Shown here: positions 1-8,077 of the stretch, in pieces
Layout: every line of letters begins with the position of its first letter
How positions within the stretch are numbered: position 1 is the first letter of the stretch
Assembly (NCBI GenBank): GCA_014360055.1
Contig: JACIYH010000021.1
Coordinates: 1 to 34,789, forward strand
DNA length: 34,789 nucleotides
Origin: Bacillota bacterium
GTDB taxonomy: Bacteria; Bacillota; Sulfobacillia; JACIYH01
Direction: 5' to 3'
Position numbers and translations under genes: made by a program
The notes under the pieces: generated by a model
The model's input: the letters and a program-made list of their open reading frames with translations, nothing else
What the model was told of the DNA's origin: nothing
Databases searched by the model: none

Positions 1-133
1 CATTGCAGGATTTTGCCTATTAGTGGCCTGACTTGAACACCGGGCTTGAAATGAAGCGGGTCCGCGGGGCATGTTTTTCACCACGGACCCTTCCGGCCGC
101 TGATGACGGGACCAGGTGCTGGAAAGCCAGGGG

Positions 134-1375
134 TCAGTCGCGCAGAAGAAGCGCCGGCGGCGGCGTCACCCCCAGGATGGAGAGGACCTCCCTCTGCTCG
201 GGCCCCGGCCGGGTCACGCTTACCACCCGCTTGCCCGCAAAGACCTGCTCCACCGCCTTGATCCGCTCCAGGATCTCCACCATCCTGCGCCCCGTGAGCA
301 GGGAACCCTTGGCCCGTTCCACGGCCCGCTTCCTTTCCTCCGGATCGGGGATCGCCTCCGCCTGCGCCACCTCGGCCGCGACCTTCCTGCGGGAAAGCAC
401 CTCGAACCACTGCTCGAACAGGTACGCCAGCACGCAGATGAGCACATGCGCCCTCACCCGGTCGGCGTTGTAGTGGTAGATGGGCCTGAGCTTGAGGAAG
501 TCCTTGATCTCCCGCATGGCACGCTCGACCCCGAACAAGTTCTTGTACGCGGTCACCACCTGGTCCGCTGGCAGGGAGCAGTCCGTCTTGATCAGGAACA
601 TGCCGTCCCGCAGCGCCTCGCGGGCGATGGCGTCTTCCTTGCGGGAGAACGCAAGCTGCTTGCCGTCGTAGCTCACCTCGAAGAACTTGGCCAGGCCGTG
701 GTGCAGGATCTTGGCCACCTTGAGCATGACGCCCTTTTGCGTGAGCTTGCGCCCCCGCCGCTTCCTCTCCCCCGAGAGGTCGTCCCTGAGCAGGGCGAGT
801 TCCCTCTCCGCCTCCGCCAGGGCCTTCTCCCGGGAGGAGGCGTCCTCTTCGGCCCGCTCGGGGTTGTAGCACAGGATGTAGCGCACCCCAGGGCCCTTCT
901 CCTCCTCGGGGAACTCGGGATCTTCTTCCACCACGTCCGCCGGTACCTCCAGGTAGCGCAGGCCCCCCTTCCCCAGCTCCCGGTAGCTTCCCAGATCGCG
1001 GTACCGCTCGAGCAGAAGGTCCGACACCACCCGGTTGCGCTTGTGGTACCCCAGGATGTACCGGAACCCCGCCTCCCGGAGCACCTCCAGGTTGTCCCGG
1101 GTGATGACCCCGCGGTCACCCACGAAGATGCACTCCTTCACCTGGAACCTCTGCTTGAGCCGGGCGATGGCGTCAGGCAGGGTCTCGCGGTCGGTGGTGC
1201 TACCGTCGTACACCTCGTGGGCAATGGGAAGGCCTTCTTCGGTAACCAGCAGCCCCAGCAGGATCTGCTTTCTGTCCGGCCTCCGGTCGCGGGAATACCC
1301 GTAGCGGGCCAGGGGACAGGCTCCTCCCTCGAAGTAGCTGCTGGTGAGGTCGTAGAACACCATGCTGAGCTGGAG
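134..1375 (-). pseudogene. IS1634-type (IS4 superfamily) transposase, N-terminally truncated
   Basis: Minus ORF contains MVFYDLTSSYFEGG...GYSRDRRPDRKQILLGLLVTEEGLPIAHEVYDGSTTDRETLPDAI...FVGDRGV...AMREIKDFLKLRPIYHYNADRVRAHVLICVLAYL. The ORF part above ~1375 is antisense to an integrase tail, so the native N-terminus is missing. Confidence 0.75.
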
Positions 1376-1383
1376 GCTCAAAA

Positions 1384-1625
1384 GATCGCTCAACGAGCGC
1401 TCCGCGGAGCGGATGGTGCGCAAGTATGCCCGGCTAGCCGGTCTGGACCGGGTCACCGTGCACACGCTCAGGCATACGTTCTGTAAGATGTTGGTTGACG
1501 CTGGCGAGAGCCTGGACCGGGTTGCGGCGCTTGCCGCGCACGCCAGCCTGAACACGACGGCGCGGTACACGAAGCCGTCGTTCACGGACCTGGAGAAGGC
1601 GGTCGCCAGACTTGCCTGGGAGTGA
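1384..1625 (+). pseudogene. Tyrosine recombinase/integrase C-terminal remnant (copy A)
   Basis: LNERSAERMVRKYARLAGLDRVTVHTLRHTFCKMLVDAGESLDRVAALAAHASLNTTARYTKPSFTDLEKAV: HxLRHT and the Y-containing C-terminal motif of tyrosine recombinases, with no N-terminal part. Confidence 0.8.
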
Positions 1626-1699
1626 GCGTGAGCGGTAGCGCCCCGGGGCGGGTCGACGCTGGCGTCTCATGGTCCCGCCCGTGGGCGGCGACAATGCGA

Positions 1700-1705
1700 T
1701 ATACT
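1700..1705 (+). promoter_or_regulatory. Possible -10 box (TATACT) upstream of hicB
   Basis: gcgaTATACTattgc about 40 nt upstream of the hicB ATG, with gggagg SD-like sequence at ~1732-1737. The -35 was not convincingly identified. Confidence 0.35.
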
Positions 1706-1744
1706 ATTGCGGGCAAACGGGGTCAACAGACGGGAGGTTGACGC

Positions 1745-1981
1745 ATGGCTCGGCGGCGGGTCAGGGTATTGCTCGAGTGGGACCCGGACGACCGGGTGTG
1801 GGTCACGTACGTTCCCGACCTGGAGTGGCTTTCCACTTACGGTGAGACGAAGGAGCAGGCGTTGGAGCAGACGCGTGAAGCCATCCTGGGGTACATTGAG
1901 GCGGCTGCGAAAGAGGGTCTGTCCCTGCCGGCGCCGCGGCCTGGGCCAGAAGTGGTAGAAGTGGAAGTGGCTGTGGGTTGA
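1745..1981 (+). CDS. hicB: HicB-family antitoxin (short form)
   Basis: MARRRVRVLLEWDPDDRVWVTYVPDLEWLSTYGETKEQALEQTREAILGYIEAA matches the HicB partial RNase H-like fold; directly followed by hicA. Confidence 0.85.
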   Translation: MARRRVRVLLEWDPDDRVWVTYVPDLEWLSTYGETKEQALEQTREAILGYIEAAAKEGLSLPAPRPGPEVVEVEVAVG

Positions 1982-2205
1982 GTCGTGTTTCGAGGGGCAG
2001 CGACCGGGCGGTGCTGCGTGCCTTGCAGCGGCTTGGGTTCGTGGTGACCCACGTGCGGGGGAGCCACTACTATCTTCGGCGTCCCGGAGAAGGCGGATTG
2101 GTTGTGGTGCCCGTGCATGGGCACCGCGACCTGCCCGTGGGGACCATGCAGTCGATCCTGCGGCAGGCTGGGATGACCGCCGAAGAGCTTGCCTCCCTGC
2201 TGTAG
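1978..2205 (+). CDS. hicA: HicA-family mRNA interferase toxin
   Basis: LQRLGFVVTHVRGSHYYLRRPGEGGLVVVPVHGHRDLPVGTMQSILRQAGMTAEELASLL with the GSHxxY motif; TTG start overlaps the hicB stop by 4 nt (TTGA). Confidence 0.88.
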   Translation: MSRVSRGSDRAVLRALQRLGFVVTHVRGSHYYLRRPGEGGLVVVPVHGHRDLPVGTMQSILRQAGMTAEELASLL

Positions 2206-2273
2206 GAACCCGCCTTCACGCCGGGCTGAAGCAGAGAGATCGTTGCGGCCACCCCGGCACACCCGGGCCAGCG

Positions 2274-2403
2274 TCAGGTTGGATAAGCAGCTTGTCGATG
2301 CCGGCGAGAGCGCGGACCGGGTGGCGGGTCTTGCCGGGGACGCCGGTCTGAACACGACGGCGCGGCACACGAAGCTCTCGTTCACGGACCTGGAGAGGGC
2401 TGT
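2274..2403 (+). pseudogene. Tyrosine recombinase C-terminal remnant (copy B)
   Basis: LDKQLVDAGESADRVAGLAGDAGLNTTARHTKLSFTDLERAV is clearly homologous to copy A but diverged; the catalytic Tyr position reads RHT instead of RYT. Confidence 0.75.
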
Positions 2404-2460
2404 GGCGTGGGAATGGCCGGTGCTGCTGGTGGCCTTTCGGCGTGCCCTCGACCGGGAGGT

Positions 2461-2479
2461 CCAGAATGGTGTATTCTGG
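2461..2479. repeat. Perfect 7-bp inverted repeat CCAGAAT-GGTGT-ATTCTGG
   Basis: Read directly; lies ~27 nt upstream of the ATG of the IreB-like gene. Confidence 0.6.
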
Positions 2480-2505
2480 TGTCTGGGAGAGGCGGGGTTC
2501 GGGAA

Positions 2506-2784
2506 ATGGGGGCGTCAGAGCACAAAAGTACGGCGTATCACGGGCCCGGTATTCGAGAGGTGGTCACGCGCGTTTATGAGGCCATCCGGGATAGAGGTGT
2601 TCACGATCCGGTGTGCCAGATTGCGGGCTACCTCCTCTCCGGGGAGCCGGCGTACATCACCGGTTTCAGGGGGGCCCGGGAGTTGATTCAGTCCGTTGAG
2701 CGTTACGAGATCGTGGGGGAATTGCTGAGGGCGTATTTTGTAGACGCGGGGGAGGGCCCTGCCGAGCCTGGCGATGCCGGATAG
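2506..2784 (+). CDS. IreB/UPF0297-like small regulatory protein
   Basis: IREVVTRVYEAIRDRGVHDPVCQIAGYLLSGEPAYITGFRGARELIQSVERYEIVGELLRAYF follows the IreB family pattern (QIVGYLLSGDPAYI...ARxLI...R.ei..eLv..Y). Confidence 0.75.
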   Translation: MGASEHKSTAYHGPGIREVVTRVYEAIRDRGVHDPVCQIAGYLLSGEPAYITGFRGARELIQSVERYEIVGELLRAYFVDAGEGPAEPGDAG

Positions 2785-3254
2785 ATCGAAGTTGGCGGAG
2801 CCTGCTGCCACAGCGGGGGTGGTTGTCCGAATCCGGGCCAGGCCGTGATCCCGAGCCGCTGGCTGGGGTCGGAATAGTGCTGCGTAATCGGCGCGTGCAG
2901 CAGCGTTCGGTGTTTGGGCTGGAGAGGGCACGAGGCCACCCGGGGCAGGGCGGATGGGAGCAACTTGCGAGTTTGTGCGAGCCCTGCGGCCGTGGCCGAA
3001 GCCCTCGCCAACCGGTTTCGCTTCCTGACCCGGGCGGCCACGCCTTGATTCGACATGGTGTGTCACCGGTCCTTGTGGGTTGTAACCATGGCGCGGGGAT
3101 GGCCCCCCGTTGTATTGCCAGGTGCCTTTGCTCAGTGGGTTGGTGGAGGAACGAAGCGTTCTTCGTGCACGGTGCCCCAGCGCCCAGGGCAAGGGACATG
3201 CGAAGAAATGTCGAATCCTGCGTTGGGCGGGCCGAACGGCGGAGGGAATTAACA

Positions 3255-3461
3255 GTGGCAGATCATCTCCTCTCACGAGCCCCTGATGAGCTTCCCGTGC
3301 TGATGCGCGCCTGCCGCCTCCTGGAAGCGGCGAAGAGCGGCGCGGAGGAGGACGTTTCCAGGGCCCTTGCGGCGCTGAGGGAGGCCGCTGTTTCGGTTTC
3401 GGCCGCGGCCGGTGCCCTGGAGTTGATGACGGAGCGGGCGAGGCTGAGGAAGCCGGGCTGA
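3255..3461 (+). CDS. Hypothetical small protein (68 aa)
   Basis: GTG start preceded by GGAGGG at the right spacing; VADHLLSRAPDELPVLMRACRLLEAAKSGAEEDVSRALAALREAAVSVSAAAGALELMTERARLRKPG, plausible helical protein. Confidence 0.45.
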   Translation: MADHLLSRAPDELPVLMRACRLLEAAKSGAEEDVSRALAALREAAVSVSAAAGALELMTERARLRKPG

Positions 3462-3744
3462 GGTTGGAGATTGTGGGCTTGTGGACCGGCGGCGGAAGGG
3501 ATGCACGGGCTTGGTCAGGCGCGGGGACAGCATCGGGCGGGTGTGCTGATCTTGAGCTGTGTGCTCTTCTTCGTCGATCCGTTGGGTTTCGGTGCTTATC
3601 AGACGTTTCACACGCCTTGCCGGGCGGAACGGCGAGGGAGTCCGAGGGGCATTGCGGCCCGGGGTCTGCATGCTAAAATGGCGGTGAGAACACGGAGTTG
3701 GTGTCTGGAGGTAGGGTGAGCCGAGGTGGAGGTGGGGCGGTCAC

Positions 3745-3966
3745 ATGGGTGTAGCTTTCGAACGGGTGTTGGAGGAAGCCAGGAAGCTGTCTCGGGAGGA
3801 GATCACCCTGTTGATCCGCAGGCTGGAAGCGGAAGCTTGGGATGGGGCGGCTGCGGAGTCGTTCGCGAGGGCTGCGGGGAGATGGGGTGATGTTGACGTG
3901 GACAGCTTCCTACGGGAGATCTACTCCGCGCGAAAGCGGCGGGGTAGGGCGAGGGTTACCTGGTGA
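3745..3966 (+). CDS. Putative VapB-like antitoxin
   Basis: Small ORF (MGVAFERVLEEARKLSREEITLLIRRLEAEAWD...) overlapping the start of a PIN-domain toxin gene. Confidence 0.65.
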   Translation: MGVAFERVLEEARKLSREEITLLIRRLEAEAWDGAAAESFARAAGRWGDVDVDSFLREIYSARKRRGRARVTW

Positions 3967-4457
3967 TGCGGCCTGGCTATCTGGTTGACACCGATTGGGC
4001 GGTATTCTACCTGCGGGGAAGGGAGCCCTTTGTATCCTTGCTGAGGACCCTGCGGGAGCGCGGCTTGGCGGTGAGCATTGTTACTGTGGCTGAACTGTAT
4101 GAGGGTGTGTTCAGGGCGCCTCGTCCCGAGGAGAAAGAGGCCGGTCTATTCGACTTCTTGTCGGGAGTAAGCGTCCTGGACTTGACTGTGCCCGTTGCAC
4201 GGTTGTTTGGAAGCTACCGGGCGCAACTGCGCCGGGAGGGCCGTCTTGTAGGAGATTTCGATTTACTCATTGGTTGCACCGCTGTTCACCATAGTTTGCC
4301 CTTGCTGACGGAGAATGCGAGGCACTATGAGCGCATACCCGGGCTGCGTACGATCTCGGCAAGGGAGTTATCCGCGCAGAACGGACGGTCGTCGGTGGAC
4401 GGCGGGGAAGGGCCTGCTCCTACGGTTCGGAAACGCAGGGGGCGTAAGCCCAACTAG
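3966..4457 (+). CDS. vapC: PIN-domain ribonuclease toxin (VapC family)
   Basis: YLVDTDWAVFYL...VSIVTVAELYEGVF...GDFDLLIGCTAVHHSLPLLTENARHYERIPGLRTI: PIN acidic residues and GDFDLLI/LLTENxRHYxRI signature. Start may be GTG 3963 or ATG 3966. Confidence 0.88.
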   Translation: MRPGYLVDTDWAVFYLRGREPFVSLLRTLRERGLAVSIVTVAELYEGVFRAPRPEEKEAGLFDFLSGVSVLDLTVPVARLFGSYRAQLRREGRLVGDFDLLIGCTAVHHSLPLLTENARHYERIPGLRTISARELSAQNGRSSVDGGEGPAPTVRKRRGRKPN

Positions 4458-4720
4458 GGGCTTTCGGCGGTTGTTTTGCCGGCTTGTTAGTAGTGGTTGG
4501 TGCCATCCTGCCGGGATATGCTTCTTCTGCGACACGGACTGGCCGCCAGGGGTTGCGTGGGCGGTTCGGTAGGTATATCTGCAGGAGAATCCCACGAGTC
4601 CGGCCAGGAACAAGTGGGAAAGGGAGATAGAGACCTACAAGAGGGAGATCGCAAGGCAGCAGAAGCGTCTGGGGGAAAGGTAGTCACGGGCTGTTCATTC
4701 GGTGGGTCCGCAGTTGAGCT

Positions 4721-4948
4721 ATGCATAACAGGCTCGTGACAGAAAGGGTGATGCGCGTGATCCACGATGCGGGGAATGAGGCCGGGTCGGATGTAAGAGT
4801 CCAAAAGACGTTGGAAATGCTTCATGCTCTCGAGGATAAGCTGGCGCGGGGCTTGGGTGTCACCCAGTCTGAGCGGTTGTCTAGCCTTTGCGATGACTTA
4901 GTGCTGCATTTCTTAAGTACGGTGACGTATTATAGCTGCCCGGGATAG
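4721..4948 (+). CDS. Hypothetical protein whose 3' end appears to run into the IS630-type element
   Basis: MHNRLVTERVMRVIHDAGNEAGSDVRVQKTLEMLHALEDKLARGLGVTQSERLSSLCDDLVLHFLS then TVTYYSCPG, probably IS-derived sequence. Confidence 0.4.
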   Translation: MHNRLVTERVMRVIHDAGNEAGSDVRVQKTLEMLHALEDKLARGLGVTQSERLSSLCDDLVLHFLSTVTYYSCPG

Positions 4949-4960
4949 GGGAGCTGTGGT

Positions 4961-4990
4961 ACAATGCTCTGGGAAGGGAGGGAGCATTGT
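4961..4990. promoter_or_regulatory. Inverted repeat ACAATGCTC...GAGCATTGT enclosing the transposase ribosome-binding site
   Basis: 9-bp perfect stem at 4961-4969/4982-4990; loop holds the purine-rich SD (gggaagggag) and the 3' arm overlaps the GTG start at 4989. Confidence 0.6.
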
Positions 4991-6097
4991 GCCGCGGAAG
5001 AGCCCGTTCGTCATTAGCCTGACGGATAGTGAAAGAGCCAGATTGGAGGCGATAGCGCGGAGGTATACGTCACCGTATCGTGACGTGATCCGGGCCAAAG
5101 TGATTCTTTTAGCCGCGGAGGGATGGTCTAACGATCAGATCGCGCGTCGCCTGGACATGCCACGGCAGATCGTTAGCAAATGGCGGAAAAGGTTTTTCGC
5201 CGAAGGAATGGCCGGCCTGCAAGACCGCCCGCGAGGCGGTCGGCCCCCGGCTTTTCCCCCCTCACGTGGTGGTGGAGGTTAAAGTGCTGGCTTGCGAACT
5301 CCCTTATCGGGCAAACGTGCCCTTGGCTCGGTGGACCCTCTCCGAGCTTCGGAGAGAAGTAATTGGGGCTGGCATTGCGGCGGAAGTGAGCGGCTCAACC
5401 CTGTGGCGGTGGCTTACGGAGGATGCGATCAGACCATGGCGTCATCGGAGTTGGGTTTTCCCGCGGGATCCTCTTTTTGCCGAGAAGGCTTCTCGGGTAC
5501 TGGATCTGTACGAGCGCAGGTGGCAGGGCAAGCTGCTAGGGCCTTCGGATTACGTAATTTCGGCGGACGAGAAGACGAGCATTCAGGCGCGTATCCGTAA
5601 GCATCCAACCGAAGGCCCAGGACCTGCGCAGGCCATCAAAGTAGAGCACGAATACGCCCGCGGAGGAGCGTTGAGCTACCTGGCTGCCCTGGACGTGGGG
5701 AGGATGAAGATATTCGGACGTTGTGAGGAACGGACCGGCATAGCAGCCTTTGACCGTCTTGTCGCACAGGTGATGAGTCAGGAGCCCTACCATTCGGCCC
5801 TCCGCGTGTTCTGGATATTGGATAACGGCTCTTCGCACCGCGGGGTGCACTCCATCGTCCGCCTCCAAAGCGCTTGGCCCAACATCGTTCTCGTGCACCT
5901 ACCCGTGCACGCCAGTTGGCTCAACCAAATCGAAATCTACTTCTCCGTCATTCAGCGAAAGGTGTTGACGCCGAACGACTTTTCATGCACGGCCGAGGTA
6001 GAAGATCGCATCCTTGCTTTCCAATCACGCTACGAGGAAATCGCGCAGCCATTTGAATGGAAGTTCACTCGCAACGACTTGCTGAGCCTCATGACCA
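4989..6097 (+). mobile_element. IS630-family transposase in two frames (ORFA 4989-5282; ORFB from ~5251), right end probably truncated
   Basis: ORFA: HTH region DSERARLEAIARRYTSPYRDVIRAKVILLAAEGWSNDQIARRLDMPRQIVSKWRKRFFAEGMAGLQDRPRGGRPP. ORFB: DDE region YVISADEKTSIQAR, WILDNGSSHR, VHLPVHASWLNQIEIYFSVIQRKVLTPNDF. Frame change at TTTTCCCCCC. Confidence 0.85.
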
Positions 6098-6100
6098 GTT

Positions 6101-6398
6101 GTCACCCTGGTCTTGCTCTTCGGCGGTCTTACCGCTACAGTTTTTGCCGCCAGCCCCATCAAACTTATCGTCAACGGCCGGGAAATCCAGCTCGACGTGC
6201 CACCGCAACTGGTTAACGGCCGGGTCATGGTGCCCATGCGCTGGGTGGCCGAGGCCCTGGGTGCCGGGGTGGAGTGGGATGAAATGGCCCAGGCGGTGCG
6301 CGTCACCACCAAAGCGGAGGAGCCGATGGAGCATGTGCCAGGCAGATATTACCGACAGGTCCCGGAAGAAATCGTTACGCCGGAAATGGTTCTCCAGG
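6101..6398 (+). pseudogene. Copper amine oxidase N-terminal-domain-like (stalk-type) secreted protein, 5' part of the interrupted gene
   Basis: VTLVLLFGGLTATVFAASPIKLIVNGREIQLDVPPQLVNGRVMVPMRWVAEALGAGVEWDEMAQAVRV: signal-peptide core plus Cu_amine_oxidN1-like repeat. No in-frame start; TGA at 6092-6094 next to the IS630 end. Confidence 0.75.
6391..6398. repeat. Left target-site duplication TCTCCAGG of the IS21 element
   Basis: Identical 8-mer at 9842-9849; removing the element and one copy restores the reading frame. Confidence 0.85.
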
Positions 6399-6463
6399 TG
6401 TCAAACGTCACGTAATTGACCCGGGGGTGCGTCAATTAATTGACCCACCCCAGGACATGTGGC

Positions 6464-7345
6464 CTAGCCCATTTGTACCATGGTGACCACCCCCTGGTCT
6501 AGTTGATCCTGGGTGTGCTGGTCGAGAAGGTGCGAAGTGGCGTTTTGAGAGGGCGCGGACGGCGGAGGTGCCATCTCTGCAAGTGCAGTGTTGCCGGCCA
6601 GTTGGCTCAGGCGGTCGGGCCTGCGCATAGGCCGGTAGCTTTTGCCCAGCATGAGCACGTGATGGGAGCTGTTAACCAGCCGGTCAAGAGCCCCCTCGGC
6701 CAGCACCGGGTTGGGGAAAAGCGGGTACCAGTCCTGGGGAGCGCGGTTGGAAACCACGATGGTGGAGGCACGCTGGTAGCGCCCGCAGATCAGCTCGTAC
6801 AGGTCCTCCGCCTGCTGGACGCCCAGTTCCCGGAGTCCGAAGTCGTCGATGATCAACAGGTCGGGCTGGAGGTAGCGCCGGAGCCTGGATTCCCAGGTGC
6901 CGTCGGCGTGACCTCCGCCCAAGTCGGCGAAGAGCCGGGGGGCCTTGGTGTACAGCACGTCGTATCCCCGCTGGCAGGCAGCATACCCCAGCGCCTGTGC
7001 AACGTGCGACTTGCCCGTGCCAGCCGGGCCGTAAATGAGCACTGATTCCTTGCGTTCAACGAACCGGCAGGTGGCCAGGTCCCGGATGGTGGCGGCGGGG
7101 ATCTTCGGGTTGTACGAGAAGTCAAAGTCCGCCAGGGTCTTGACCTCCTCGAAGTGCGCCCTCACGAGCCGGCGCGACAGCGCCTTCTGGGCCCTCCGGG
7201 TGATCTCGTCCTCAAGCAGCATCTCCAAGAAGGTCAGGTATCCCAACTCGCCTCTCTGGGCCTGCTCCAGGCGGATTTCCAAGGACTCCAGCATACCTCC
7301 CAGGCGGAGGGCTTTAAGTTTGGGTTCCAGTTGGTGCACCTTCAT
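6464..7345 (-). CDS. istB: IS21-family helper ATPase
   Basis: MKVHQLEPKLKALRLGGMLESLEIRLEQAQRGELGYLTFLEMLLEDE...YGPAGTGKSHVAQALGYAACQRG...LLIIDDFGL...SNRAPQDWYPLF: IstB AAA+ motifs. Confidence 0.95.
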   Translation of the reverse strand: MKVHQLEPKLKALRLGGMLESLEIRLEQAQRGELGYLTFLEMLLEDEITRRAQKALSRRLVRAHFEEVKTLADFDFSYNPKIPAATIRDLATCRFVERKESVLIYGPAGTGKSHVAQALGYAACQRGYDVLYTKAPRLFADLGGGHADGTWESRLRRYLQPDLLIIDDFGLRELGVQQAEDLYELICGRYQRASTIVVSNRAPQDWYPLFPNPVLAEGALDRLVNSSHHVLMLGKSYRPMRRPDRLSQLAGNTALAEMAPPPSAPSQNATSHLLDQHTQDQLDQGVVTMVQMG

Positions 7346-8077
7346 GCTCTCACTCTCCTCGCTGAGATTCGGCGTGGAAAAGCAACCTCAGCCGGGTACA
7401 CGATCCCGTGTGGCGCGCTGGTGAGCCATCCGGGGCCTGCCACCCACTCTGATCGCTGACGCCTTCCCCACCGGTTGCCGAGGCAGGGGCAAGCGACCAG
7501 CCGACCAGCCGTGCCCTGCTTGCCGGCGTGCGTCCTGGGCGTCCGCGGGGTCACAGACCCGACCGCCGGCAGGCCTGCACCGCCGCGCCATGGCCTCTGA
7601 AAGCCCTCCTCGCCGCGCACCGGTACCCGGGTGGGCCGGAAAGGGAGCAAAAGCGCTTTACCAGGTTCGGCAACGCCCCCGTCCGGCCTCCCACAGCGGT
7701 CGCCGCCCCCGGGAACCCGGAAGAGGCCCCTGGCGCCAGGGAAAACGTCCCCCGCGTGAGTGTGGTCTCCGTCGAGATGGCCGTAGTTGCTCTCACCGCC
7801 AGGACACCCGGGGACGCGCAGGGTGGCTGGGTGCGCGCCCGGGCCGGCTGCGGGGCGGCGGTGTTCCACGGCCCCTGTGCCGCTCCTTCCTGCGGAACCG
7901 CGTGCCTCCCGGGCTTCCGCGTTACCAGGAGGCGTTCCCGAGACAGCAGTTGCCACGGAAAGCGCACGGCCGGCCAAAGCCCTCTGCATCCTCCTCCGGG
8001 CCGCCGCGCGCGAGAACCCCATCGCGGCGACCTCCAGCGCTTGTGTCCGGGAAATGGCTGCGCATCGACCTCTCCTC

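Noticed and set aside
116-1486. 456-aa plus-strand ORF
   Set aside because: Antisense shadow of the IS1634-type transposase; composition reflects GC-rich complementary codons, no recognisable domain.
3471-3719. Small overlapping ORFs between the 68-aa protein and the VapB-like gene
   Set aside because: No SD, no recognisable motif, mutually overlapping frames; likely intergenic.
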